Assembly: GCA_024278015.1 (NCBI GenBank)
Contig: JAJRUC010000067.1
Coordinates: forward strand, 1 to 5,951
Source of the DNA: Chloroflexota bacterium
Lineage (GTDB): Bacteria; Chloroflexota; Anaerolineae; 4572-78
Reading direction: 5' to 3'
Length of the DNA: 5,951 bases
Shown here: piece after piece, positions 1 through 5,534 of the stretch
Layout of the letters: every line of letters begins with the position of its first letter
How positions within the stretch are numbered: position 1 is the stretch's first letter
Made by a program: the position numbers and the translations under genes
Notes under the pieces: generated by a model
Databases searched by the model: none
What the model saw: the letters and a program-made list of their open reading frames with translations, nothing else
Told to the model about the DNA's origin: nothing

Positions 1-1302
1 AAATTTCATAACGGCAAGCCGGTCCGCGCCCAGGATTTTAAATGGTCCTTTGAACGCGCCTGCGACCCCTTCACCCGCTCCTCCACCGCCGATACCTATC
101 TGGGCGACATCGTCGGCTGCCGCGACAAACTGCGCGGCAAAGCGTCGGAGGTGGCCGGCGTGCAGGCTCTTGATGATTACACCCTGCAACTGACCATCGA
201 TTCCCCCAAAGCCTACTTTTTAGCCAAGCTGACCTATCCTACCGCCTATGTGCTGGACCAGGAAAATGTAGAGCGCGGCGGCAGAACGTGGACGGATAAC
301 CCCAACGGCACCGGCCCCTTCAAACTGGATGAATTTAATTTCGGGGAGTCGATTGTGCTGAGCAAGAACGAAGCCTACTATCGAGACCCCAAACCCCGCC
401 TGGACCGCATCAACTTCACCCTGAGCGGCGGTTCGGCCATGATTCGCTACGAAAACGATGAACTGGACGCCACCCCCGTGGGCCTGAACGACATCGAAAG
501 AGTGACCGACCCCAACAACCCCCTGAATAAGGATTTGATGATTAGCACCCGCCTGAGCGTCTTTTACCTGGGCTTCAGCGTCAATCAACCCCCCTTCGAT
601 GACCCGTTGGTGCGGCAAGCCTTCAACCTGGCGCTGGACAAGGAAAAAATTGTCAATGTGGTTTATAAAGAAACGGTGCCCGTAGCCCAGGGGGTGGTGC
701 CGCCCAGTATGCCCAACTACAGCAATGCCAATCTGGTTCCATTGGAATACGACCCCGAAAAGGCCCTGGAGTTGATTTCGCAATCAAAATACGGCGATGT
801 GACCGGGTTCCCGGAAATTACGCTGTACACCACCGGCGTGGGCGGCTCGCCGGGCCGCATCACCGAAGCCATCGTAGCCTCGTATCTGGAGACGCTGGGC
901 GTGGAAATTTCCATCCAGCAAACCGACTGGCCCACCTTCCTGGCCGACATTTCCAGCCCGGAGAATCCCTATCAAATGTACCAACTGGGCTGGATTGCCG
1001 ATTACCCCGACCCGCAGGATTTTCTGGACATCCTCTTTCATACCGACAGCCTGCAAAACCACATGGATTACAGCAATTCGCAAGTAGATGATTTACTGGA
1101 CCGGGCGGGCCGGGAGCAGGATGAAGCCAAACGCCTGGCCCTGTATCAGCAGGCAGAGCAACTTGTCATTACCGATGCGGCCTGGGTGCCGTTGTATTTT
1201 GAGGTGGAACAGTGGCTGGTTAAACCTTATGTGAAAGATTTTAAGGTGCCGCCGATGATTGTGCCCAGGTTTCAATACGTCTATATCAGTCACGAAAGCT
1301 AA
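1..1302 (+). CDS. Peptide ABC transporter substrate-binding protein, family 5 (5' end missing)
   Basis: Extracytoplasmic receptor that binds peptide (or another family-5 ligand) and delivers it to the membrane permeases. The frame is open from base 1 to the TAA at 1300-1302, giving 433 residues; family members usually run about 530-600, so the signal peptide and start of lobe I lie off the left edge. Family marks, numbered from the window edge: KFHNGKPVRAQDFKWSFERA at residues 1-20, GTGPF at 103-107, FDDPLVRQAFNLALDKEKIV from 199, and GWIADYPDPQDF from 330. The C-terminal DYSNSQVDDLL and QAEQLVITDAAWVPLYF stretches are also typical. A GTG at 151 is internal, not the start, because recognisable family sequence lies before it. 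Cys21 and Cys40 could form a disulfide outside the cell (inference). The gene is followed two bases later by permease B, so it is the first visible gene of the operon. Ligand is not determinable. Confidence 0.95.
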   Translation, partial: KFHNGKPVRAQDFKWSFERACDPFTRSSTADTYLGDIVGCRDKLRGKASEVAGVQALDDYTLQLTIDSPKAYFLAKLTYPTAYVLDQENVERGGRTWTDNPNGTGPFKLDEFNFGESIVLSKNEAYYRDPKPRLDRINFTLSGGSAMIRYENDELDATPVGLNDIERVTDPNNPLNKDLMISTRLSVFYLGFSVNQPPFDDPLVRQAFNLALDKEKIVNVVYKETVPVAQGVVPPSMPNYSNANLVPLEYDPEKALELISQSKYGDVTGFPEITLYTTGVGGSPGRITEAIVASYLETLGVEISIQQTDWPTFLADISSPENPYQMYQLGWIADYPDPQDFLDILFHTDSLQNHMDYSNSQVDDLLDRAGREQDEAKRLALYQQAEQLVITDAAWVPLYFEVEQWLVKPYVKDFKVPPMIVPRFQYVYISHES

Positions 1303-1304
1303 CC

Positions 1305-2237
1305 ATGTTATCGTACATTGTGCGGCGCTTGCTGTGGCTGCCGTTTTTGCTGGCAATTATGATTTTCATCACCTTTTGGCTGGGGTTTTACGGCCCCGGC
1401 AGCCCGGAAGTGGTGTTGCTGGGCCAACGCTACGACCCGGAAACGGCGGCGGTCATCAAAGAACAATGGGGCCTGAATGAACCTTTTGCCCTGCAATACG
1501 TAAAATATGTGCGTAATTACGTCACGCTCAACTTCGGCGAGTCGCTGACGAAATATCAGGGCCAGCCCGTGGCCCGTTTGCTGGCCCGTCGGCTGCCCGT
1601 CACCATGGAACTTAACGCCGCCGCCATTGCCCTGGGCGTGCCGTTGGGGATTATATTGGGCGCTATTGCCGCCACGTATCATGGCCGCTGGCAAGACAGG
1701 AGCATCATCTTTTTTACGGTGTTGTTCCGGGCGGTGCCGTCGCTGGTGGCCGGCCCCGTCCTGTTGTTTGTTTTTGCCAAACAATTAAAGATTTTGCCGG
1801 TAGGGGGGTGGGACGGCCTGTTTAGCGCCAGCGCCATTCTGCCGGTCTCCATTCTGGCTTCCGGCGTTGTGGCCGGGTTTGCCCGCCAAACCCGGGCCAA
1901 CATGCTTGATGTTCTCAGCGCTGATTATGTGAGAACGGCCCGCTCCAAAGGGCTTTCGGAACAAATGGTGATGAGCCGCCATGTGCTGCAAAACGCCCTC
2001 ATTCCGCTTGTCACCATTTTGGGCCTGGTGTTGGGCAGTATTGTTGAGGGCACGCTCATCACCGAAACGATTTTCGGTATTCCCGGCATGGGGCAACTGG
2101 CCTTCGAGGCCATCGGCGCCAGAGATTACCCCATCATCATTGCCGTTACGGTTTTGGCTGCCTTCATATTCGCCCTGGCAAATCTTTGGGCTGATTTATT
2201 TTATGGTATAATAGACCCGCGTATCAGACAATCTTGA
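1305..2237 (+). CDS. dppB: Peptide ABC transporter permease, B subunit (first copy)
   Basis: Inner channel subunit of a family-5 importer, 310 residues, near the usual 305-340. The N terminus MLSYIVRRLLWLPFLL is the standard DppB/OppB opening. Six hydrophobic segments are visible at about 9-29, 101-124, 133-158, 176-193, 232-254 and 276-300. The cytoplasmic ATPase-coupling (EAA) loop is at about 206-235, with DYVRTARSKGL followed by HVLQNALIPLV. ETIFGIPGMGQL (254-265) and the closing YGIIDPRIR (300-308) are also family hallmarks. ATG 1305 lies two bases after the binding-protein stop and has no strong ribosome-binding site of its own, so translation is probably coupled. Compared with many members the periplasmic loop before GESL (79-82) is compact. 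It pairs with the C subunit just downstream. The dpp rather than opp label is arbitrary, since substrate is unknown. Confidence 0.95.
   Translation: MLSYIVRRLLWLPFLLAIMIFITFWLGFYGPGSPEVVLLGQRYDPETAAVIKEQWGLNEPFALQYVKYVRNYVTLNFGESLTKYQGQPVARLLARRLPVTMELNAAAIALGVPLGIILGAIAATYHGRWQDRSIIFFTVLFRAVPSLVAGPVLLFVFAKQLKILPVGGWDGLFSASAILPVSILASGVVAGFARQTRANMLDVLSADYVRTARSKGLSEQMVMSRHVLQNALIPLVTILGLVLGSIVEGTLITETIFGIPGMGQLAFEAIGARDYPIIIAVTVLAAFIFALANLWADLFYGIIDPRIRQS
2204..2212 (+). promoter_or_regulatory. Possible internal extended -10 promoter at the end of permease B
   Basis: TGG followed by a perfect TATAAT (2207-2212) forms an extended -10 element. Transcription would start about 2218-2220, roughly 25 bases before the C permease start. 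There is no good -35 box 15-18 bases upstream. The same bases encode the conserved YGIIDPR protein motif, so the match may be coincidence. Confidence 0.25.
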
Positions 2238-2244
2238 GGCAGTT

Positions 2245-3189
2245 GTGGCTGTAAAAGCGATTCCGCACGCCAAAATCAAAAAACCACGCACCATGTGGGG
2301 TGACGTGGTATTGCGCTTCAGCCAAAATCTGCCGGCTATGATGGGCTTGATTGTGGTCATCGGCCTGTATGCCGTGGCTCTGCTGGCCCCGATACTGGTT
2401 ACGACCAACTACACCGCCATTGATCTGGATAACGTCCGCTCGGCGCCCAGCCTGGTTCACTATTTGGGCACCGATGAACTGGGGCGCGATGTGTACAGCC
2501 GCGTTGTTTGGGCGGCCCGTTCGGCGGCGTTTGTTTCAATTTTTGTGCCTGCCTTAAGTCTGTCGCTGGGCCTGTTTTTTGGCATTATCGCCGGGTACGT
2601 CGGCGGCTGGGTAGATACAATTGTTATGCGGCTGGGGGATATTCTTTTTGCCTTCCCCGGATTATTGTTTGTTTTCTTTATTGCTGCTACAATAAAGCCC
2701 GCTATTTTGCTCTGGGTCAAAGGCATTGGGCTAACTGAATTTGCCAAACAAGGCTTTGTCGATTACATTGTGGTTTTTACGGCTCTTTCTTTGGTGGGGT
2801 GGCCGGGTTTGGCCCGACTGGTGAGGGGACAGTTTCTGACACTCAGAAACCGCGAATTTGTTTTAGCCGCCGAGGCAATCGGCGTTTCTCAATGGCGTAT
2901 AGCCTTAAAACACATTTTACCCAACGCGATGACGCCGGTAATTGTGGTCGTTTCGGGGGGCATCGGCGGAACCATTGCCGCCGAAACCAGCTTGAGCTTT
3001 TTGGGCATCGGCTTGCAGCCCCCCAATCCAAGCTGGGGGCAAATGATTAGCGATTATTACATCTACTGGCGTAATACCGAGTTGTGGCCCTTGCTCTTTA
3101 TCCCGTCGATAATTCTGGTGGTCATCATTTTGGCCTTTACCTTTGTGGGCGATGGCCTGCACGAGGCGTTGAACCCGTATCTGGATTGA
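2245..3189 (+). CDS. dppC: Peptide ABC transporter permease, C subunit
   Basis: Second channel subunit, 314 residues. It has a basic N-terminal tail and then the OppC signature LGTDELGRDVYSRVVWAARS at 74-93. The EAA coupling loop is at about 204-233 (EFVLAAEAIGVSQW, then HILPNAMTPV). SFLGIGLQPPNPSWG (251-265) and the C-terminal GDGLHEALNPYL are diagnostic. Hydrophobic segments lie at about 32-53, 92-117, 131-150, 172-192, 230-255 and 279-301. A GTG start at 2245 is chosen because GAGG at 2236-2239, overlapping the upstream stop, sits five bases before it. ATG 2293 is a weaker alternative that lacks a ribosome-binding site and would cut 16 residues. Between segments 3 and 4, residues about 151-170 (KPAILLWVKGIGLTEFAKQG) look like extra sequence compared with textbook DppC. 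It forms the channel with permease B, seven bases upstream. Confidence 0.94.
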   Translation: MAVKAIPHAKIKKPRTMWGDVVLRFSQNLPAMMGLIVVIGLYAVALLAPILVTTNYTAIDLDNVRSAPSLVHYLGTDELGRDVYSRVVWAARSAAFVSIFVPALSLSLGLFFGIIAGYVGGWVDTIVMRLGDILFAFPGLLFVFFIAATIKPAILLWVKGIGLTEFAKQGFVDYIVVFTALSLVGWPGLARLVRGQFLTLRNREFVLAAEAIGVSQWRIALKHILPNAMTPVIVVVSGGIGGTIAAETSLSFLGIGLQPPNPSWGQMISDYYIYWRNTELWPLLFIPSIILVVIILAFTFVGDGLHEALNPYLD

Positions 3190-3214
3190 CAAAACGGTAT
3201 TTTTCACAGATATT
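3186..3214 (+). promoter_or_regulatory. Candidate sigma-70 promoter P1 overlapping the permease C stop
   Basis: A perfect TTGACA at 3186-3191 overlaps the TGA stop (3187-3189). A 17-base spacer follows, then GATATT at 3209-3214, which matches four of six -10 bases. Transcription would start near 3220 and run through both inverted repeats into the ATPase genes. Sequence match only; sigma factors of this lineage may prefer other sites. Confidence 0.45.
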
Positions 3215-3234
3215 AACAAAAAAATCCTGAATCA

Positions 3235-3253
3235 TTAGTCAAAATGTGACTAA
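3235..3253 (+). promoter_or_regulatory. Inverted repeat 1 (possible operator)
   Basis: Perfect 7-base arms TTAGTCA (3235-3241) and TGACTAA (3247-3253) around the 5-base spacer AAATG. The size and symmetry suit a dimeric repressor or activator. The right arm overlaps the -35 box of candidate promoter P2. The low GC content and lack of a following T run argue against an intrinsic terminator. No regulator family can be assigned by eye. Confidence 0.5.
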
Positions 3254-3274
3254 AATCAAAAAATGATTTATTAT
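3246..3274 (+). promoter_or_regulatory. Candidate sigma-70 promoter P2 for the ATPase genes
   Basis: GTGACT (3246-3251, four of six -35 matches), a 17-base spacer, then TATTAT (3269-3274, five of six -10 matches). Predicted start is about 3281, giving a leader of roughly 33 bases before the ATPase D start. The -35 lies inside inverted repeat 1, and inverted repeat 2 fills the spacer, which is the layout expected of a controlled promoter. Confidence 0.45.
3253..3269 (+). promoter_or_regulatory. Inverted repeat 2 (possible second operator)
   Basis: Arms AAATCA (3253-3258) and TGATTT (3264-3269) flank five A bases. Arm length and spacer are nearly the same as in inverted repeat 1, and the two centres (3244 and 3261) are 17 bases apart. 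AATCAT at 3230-3235 can also pair with ATGATT at 3263-3268, so the two elements may form one larger symmetric site. AT-rich DNA makes short palindromes fairly common, which lowers certainty. Confidence 0.35.
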
Positions 3275-3302
3275 CTGTAGTGACATCAAACACCCCTAAC
3301 AT

Positions 3303-3308
3303 GGAGGG
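3303..3308 (+). promoter_or_regulatory. Ribosome-binding site of ATPase D
   Basis: GGAGGG ends five bases before ATG 3314. This strong site supports that start over the ATG at 3301, which is out of frame. Unlike the permease genes upstream, this gene has a full independent initiation signal, consistent with a separate transcript. Confidence 0.8.
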
Positions 3309-3313
3309 AATTT

Positions 3314-4324
3314 ATGGCAAGATTGCTGGAGGTGAACAATCTCAGAACCCAGTTTTTCACCCAGGATGGCGTGGTTAATGCGGTAAACGGCATTTCTTAC
3401 ACGCTGGATGAGGGCGAAACGCTGGGTATTGTTGGCGAAAGCGGGTGCGGCAAGAGCGTGGGCGTAATGTCGCTCATCAAACTTATCCCCACCCCCCCCG
3501 GGAAAATTGTTGAAGGTTCGGTCATATTCAATGGCGAGAACCTGATAGATATGAGCGACGGTGAAATCCGGTCTGTGCGCGGCAACAAAATCGGCATGAT
3601 TTTTCAGGACCCGATGACCTCCCTGAACCCCGTGCTGACCATTGGCCGCCAAATTCAGGAAGCGCTGGAGTTGCATATGGGCATGGATAAAGCCCAAAGC
3701 AAGGCCAGAGCCATTGAACTGCTGGAACTGGTGGGCATCCCCTCTGCCGCAGACAGAATTAACGATTATCCGCACCAGTTTTCCGGCGGGATGCGCCAGC
3801 GGGTGATGATTGCCATCGGGCTGTCGTGCAACCCGCAATTGCTCATTGCCGATGAACCGACGACCGCCCTGGATGTGACCATTCAGGCCCAGATTGTAGA
3901 CCTGGTCAAAAAGCTCCGCGATGACCTGGGGATGGCTATCATCTGGATTACCCATGACCTGGGCGTTGTGGCCGGGCTGGCAGACCGGATGCTGGTGATG
4001 TACGCCGGCATGATAGTAGAAGAAGCGCCCGTAAAAGAACTGTACGCCAACCCCAGCCACCCGTACACCGTCGGCTTGTTAGGCTCGTTGCCCAGACTGG
4101 ACCAGGTATCCGGCGAAAAGCTGGATTCCATTGAAGGCTTGCCCCCCGACCTGATTGACCTGCCCAAAGGCTGTCCGTTCCATGCCCGCTGTAAATATCG
4201 AATAGAAAAATGCTTCACTGAAAACCCCCCTCTGAAAACCATTGGCGTCGGCCACAAAGCGGCTTGTTGGATAGATGTCACCAAAGACCCCATCACCACC
4301 GAACGTCCGTATCAGGAAGTATAG
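3314..4324 (+). CDS. dppD: Peptide ABC transporter ATP-binding protein, D subunit
   Basis: One of the two cytoplasmic ATPases that drive the importer; 336 residues, normal for DppD/OppD. Nucleotide-binding parts in order: Walker A GESGCGKS (41-48), Q-loop Gln98 in IFQDP, signature FSGGMRQR (156-163), Walker B LLIADEP (176-182) with catalytic Glu181, D-loop TALD (184-187) and switch His214 in ITHDL. The C-terminal oligopeptide-transporter tail contains [19 protein letters not shown] and four cysteines, C287, C293, C300 and C318, spaced C-x5-C-x6-C-x17-C. I recall that cryo-EM work on mycobacterial Dpp placed an iron-sulfur cluster on cysteines in such a tail; cluster binding here is inference. 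The nucleotide-binding residues are intact, so it should be an active ATPase. It ends with TAG at 4322-4324, overlapping the ribosome-binding site of the F subunit gene, with which it should dimerise. Confidence 0.96.
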   Translation: MARLLEVNNLRTQFFTQDGVVNAVNGISYTLDEGETLGIVGESGCGKSVGVMSLIKLIPTPPGKIVEGSVIFNGENLIDMSDGEIRSVRGNKIGMIFQDPMTSLNPVLTIGRQIQEALELHMGMDKAQSKARAIELLELVGIPSAADRINDYPHQFSGGMRQRVMIAIGLSCNPQLLIADEPTTALDVTIQAQIVDLVKKLRDDLGMAIIWITHDLGVVAGLADRMLVMYAGMIVEEAPVKELYANPSHPYTVGLLGSLPRLDQVSGEKLDSIEGLPPDLIDLPKGCPFHARCKYRIEKCFTENPPLKTIGVGHKAACWIDVTKDPITTERPYQEV

Positions 4325-4328
4325 GAGA
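4323..4328 (+). promoter_or_regulatory. Ribosome-binding site of ATPase F overlapping the D stop
   Basis: AGGAGA begins inside the TAG stop of ATPase D and ends five bases before ATG 4334. Termination on the first gene would place ribosomes at the start of the second, which would help make the two ATPases in equal amounts. Confidence 0.75.
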
Positions 4329-4333
4329 AGACC

Positions 4334-5317
4334 ATGAGCGAGCAAAAAGATGTTTTATTGAGGGTTGACGGGCTGAAAATGTACTTTCCCATTACCCAGG
4401 GGATTGTGGTGCAGCGGCACGTGGGTGATGTAAAAGCCGTAGACGGCCTGACCTTCGATATCCATCAGGGGGAAACATTGGGGCTGGTGGGCGAATCCGG
4501 GTGCGGCAAATCAACCACGGGCCGGGCTATTTTGCAATTGTACAAACCCACTGCCGGGCAGGTTATCTTTGAGGGCGAAGACATCACCGCCATGCGGGGC
4601 GAATCTCTGCGAAAGATGCGCCGCCGCATGCAAATGATTTTTCAGGACCCGTATGCCTCCCTGAACCCCAGAATGACCGTCGGCAACATTGTTTCCGAGC
4701 CGTTGGAAGTTCACAGCCTGTTTAACGGCAAGGAACGGCGTGAAAAGGTAAAGGAATTGCTTGATGTTGTCGGCTTGAACCCGTATTTTGTGAACCGCTA
4801 CCCGCACGAATTTTCCGGCGGCCAGCGTCAGCGCATCGGCGTGGCCCGCGCTCTGGCCCTGAACCCCGATTTTATTGTGTGCGATGAGCCGATTTCGGCG
4901 TTGGACGTTTCCATTCAGGCCCAGGTCATCAACCTGCTGGAAGATTTGCAACAGGAATTTGGCCTGACCTACCTGTTTATTGCCCACGACCTTTCGGTGG
5001 TGCGCCACATCAGCGACCGCATTGCCGTGATGTATCTGGGCAAGCTGGTTGAACTGACCACCAGAGATGAGCTGTACGCCAACCCCATGCATCCCTATTC
5101 GCAGGCATTGCTCTCGGCGGTGCCCATTCCGGACCCGGTGGTGGAAGAAAAACGCCAGCGGGTTATTCTGGAAGGCGATGTGCCCAGCCCGGCCAATCCG
5201 CCTAAAGGGTGTAACTTCTGCACCCGCTGCCCGAAGGCTTTTGAACCGTGCTACGAAACCGAACCGGAATTCAAGGAAATTGAATCAGGCCATTGGGTAG
5301 CATGTCATCTGTATTAG
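4334..5317 (+). CDS. dppF: Peptide ABC transporter ATP-binding protein, F subunit
   Basis: Partner ATPase of the importer, 327 residues, normal for DppF/OppF. The F-type N terminus shows [20 protein letters not shown] at 14-33 and then AVDGLTFDI. Motifs: Walker [10 protein letters not shown] (53-61), Q-loop Gln104 in IFQDP, signature SGGQRQR (161-167), Walker B IVCDEP (181-186) with catalytic Glu185, D-loop SALD (188-191) and switch His218 in IAHDL. The tail has [19 protein letters not shown] and cysteines C293, C299, C306 and C324. Their C-x5-C-x6-C-x17-C spacing matches the D subunit, and Cys296 is an extra cysteine where D has His290. Both ATP sites of a D-F dimer look complete. It follows D by nine bases and is translated from its own AGGAGA site. 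No convincing terminator directly follows; the next gene is another permease. Confidence 0.96.
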   Translation: MSEQKDVLLRVDGLKMYFPITQGIVVQRHVGDVKAVDGLTFDIHQGETLGLVGESGCGKSTTGRAILQLYKPTAGQVIFEGEDITAMRGESLRKMRRRMQMIFQDPYASLNPRMTVGNIVSEPLEVHSLFNGKERREKVKELLDVVGLNPYFVNRYPHEFSGGQRQRIGVARALALNPDFIVCDEPISALDVSIQAQVINLLEDLQQEFGLTYLFIAHDLSVVRHISDRIAVMYLGKLVELTTRDELYANPMHPYSQALLSAVPIPDPVVEEKRQRVILEGDVPSPANPPKGCNFCTRCPKAFEPCYETEPEFKEIESGHWVACHLY

Positions 5318-5344
5318 TTGAAACTTTGAAAAACAAAATATAAA
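5318..5344 (+). promoter_or_regulatory. Weak candidate promoter after ATPase F
   Basis: TTGAAA (5318-5323, five of six matches) starts right after the stop of ATPase F, and TATAAA (5339-5344, five of six) follows after a 15-base spacer. That spacer is shorter than the preferred 16-18. If used, it would yield a leader of about 180 bases before the second B permease. Confidence 0.3.
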
Positions 5345-5386
5345 CCCTGAACCTTTTGGTTGGTATAGCAGTAATTTATTTGTCTG

Positions 5387-5510
5387 GTACTCAACGAGTG
5401 CGACCTGAACAGGTTATCTGCCGGCTGAGGAAGCGAGCCGAATTCCGGGCGCGTTTCAGGCGATGTCGCCTCTTTATTTACCGGATTGCACGAGTATTTC
5501 GGCGAAACTC
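5387..5510 (+). promoter_or_regulatory. Possible structured 5' leader of the second permease (multiple hairpins)
   Basis: Several short inverted repeats lie in a row in this noncoding stretch. They are: GTACTC/GAGTGC (5387-5392 with 5396-5401, one G-U pair); ACCTG/CAGGT (5403-5407 with 5410-5414, loop too tight to fold fully); CGGCT/AGCCG (5422-5426 with 5436-5440); AGGCGA/TCGCCT (5458-5463 with 5466-5471); and GAG plus TTTC with GAAACTC (5492-5510, 2-base bulge). An alternative long-range stem pairs 5400-5409 with 5455-5459 and 5465-5469. I could not match it to any riboswitch class I know. It may be a leader RNA, an operator cluster or chance. Confidence 0.35.
5458..5480 (+). terminator. 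Candidate weak intrinsic terminator or attenuator
   Basis: AGGCGA (5458-5463) and TCGCCT (5466-5471) form a GC-rich stem, with the innermost A-U pair opening to give a 4-base loop. It is followed by CTTTATTTA (5472-5480), a broken T run. The stem is short, so termination would be partial. It could end the ATPase transcript or act as an attenuator ahead of the second permease, which starts 55 bases later. Confidence 0.35.
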
Positions 5511-5520
5511 AGAATTTACT

Positions 5521-5526
5521 GGAGGT
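5521..5526 (+). promoter_or_regulatory. Ribosome-binding site of the second permease B
   Basis: GGAGGT ends eight bases before ATG 5535 and decides that start. The same frame is open upstream to 5409, with an ATG at 5463 that would add 24 residues, but that ATG has no comparable site and the added residues do not resemble a permease N terminus. Confidence 0.8.
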
Positions 5527-5534
5527 TTCTATCG

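Noticed and set aside
220..783. Minus-strand open frame of 187 codons inside the binding-protein gene
   Set aside because: Shadow of the + strand gene; no ribosome-binding site or family motif.
3235..3270. Inverted repeats as an intrinsic terminator after permease C
   Set aside because: Stems are AT-rich and short, and no T run follows on the + strand; promoter/operator use fits better.
3492..3499. Run of eight C in ATPase D as a possible phase-variation or frameshift site
   Set aside because: The reading frame is intact across it and the encoded TPPGKI is a normal family sequence; a single short C run in one gene is not enough evidence.
3296..4060. Long open frame of 254 codons on the minus strand
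   Set aside because: It is antisense to the ATPase D gene; its His/Gln/Asn-rich product with no domain is typical of a shadow of GC-rich coding sequence.
5350..5361. AACC-TTTT-GGTT hairpin as the terminator of ATPase F
   Set aside because: Only four base pairs and no T run directly after it; too weak to call.
5351..5425. tRNA-like start (GGTTGGTATAGCAG resembles a D-arm)
   Set aside because: No T-loop of the GTTCRANTC type, no matching acceptor stem, and no anticodon arm on either strand.
5463..5534. In-frame ATG upstream of the second permease giving a 24-residue extension
   Set aside because: No ribosome-binding site before it, it lies within the terminator-like stem, and the extension does not look like a permease N terminus. 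ATG 5535 has both a strong site and family agreement.
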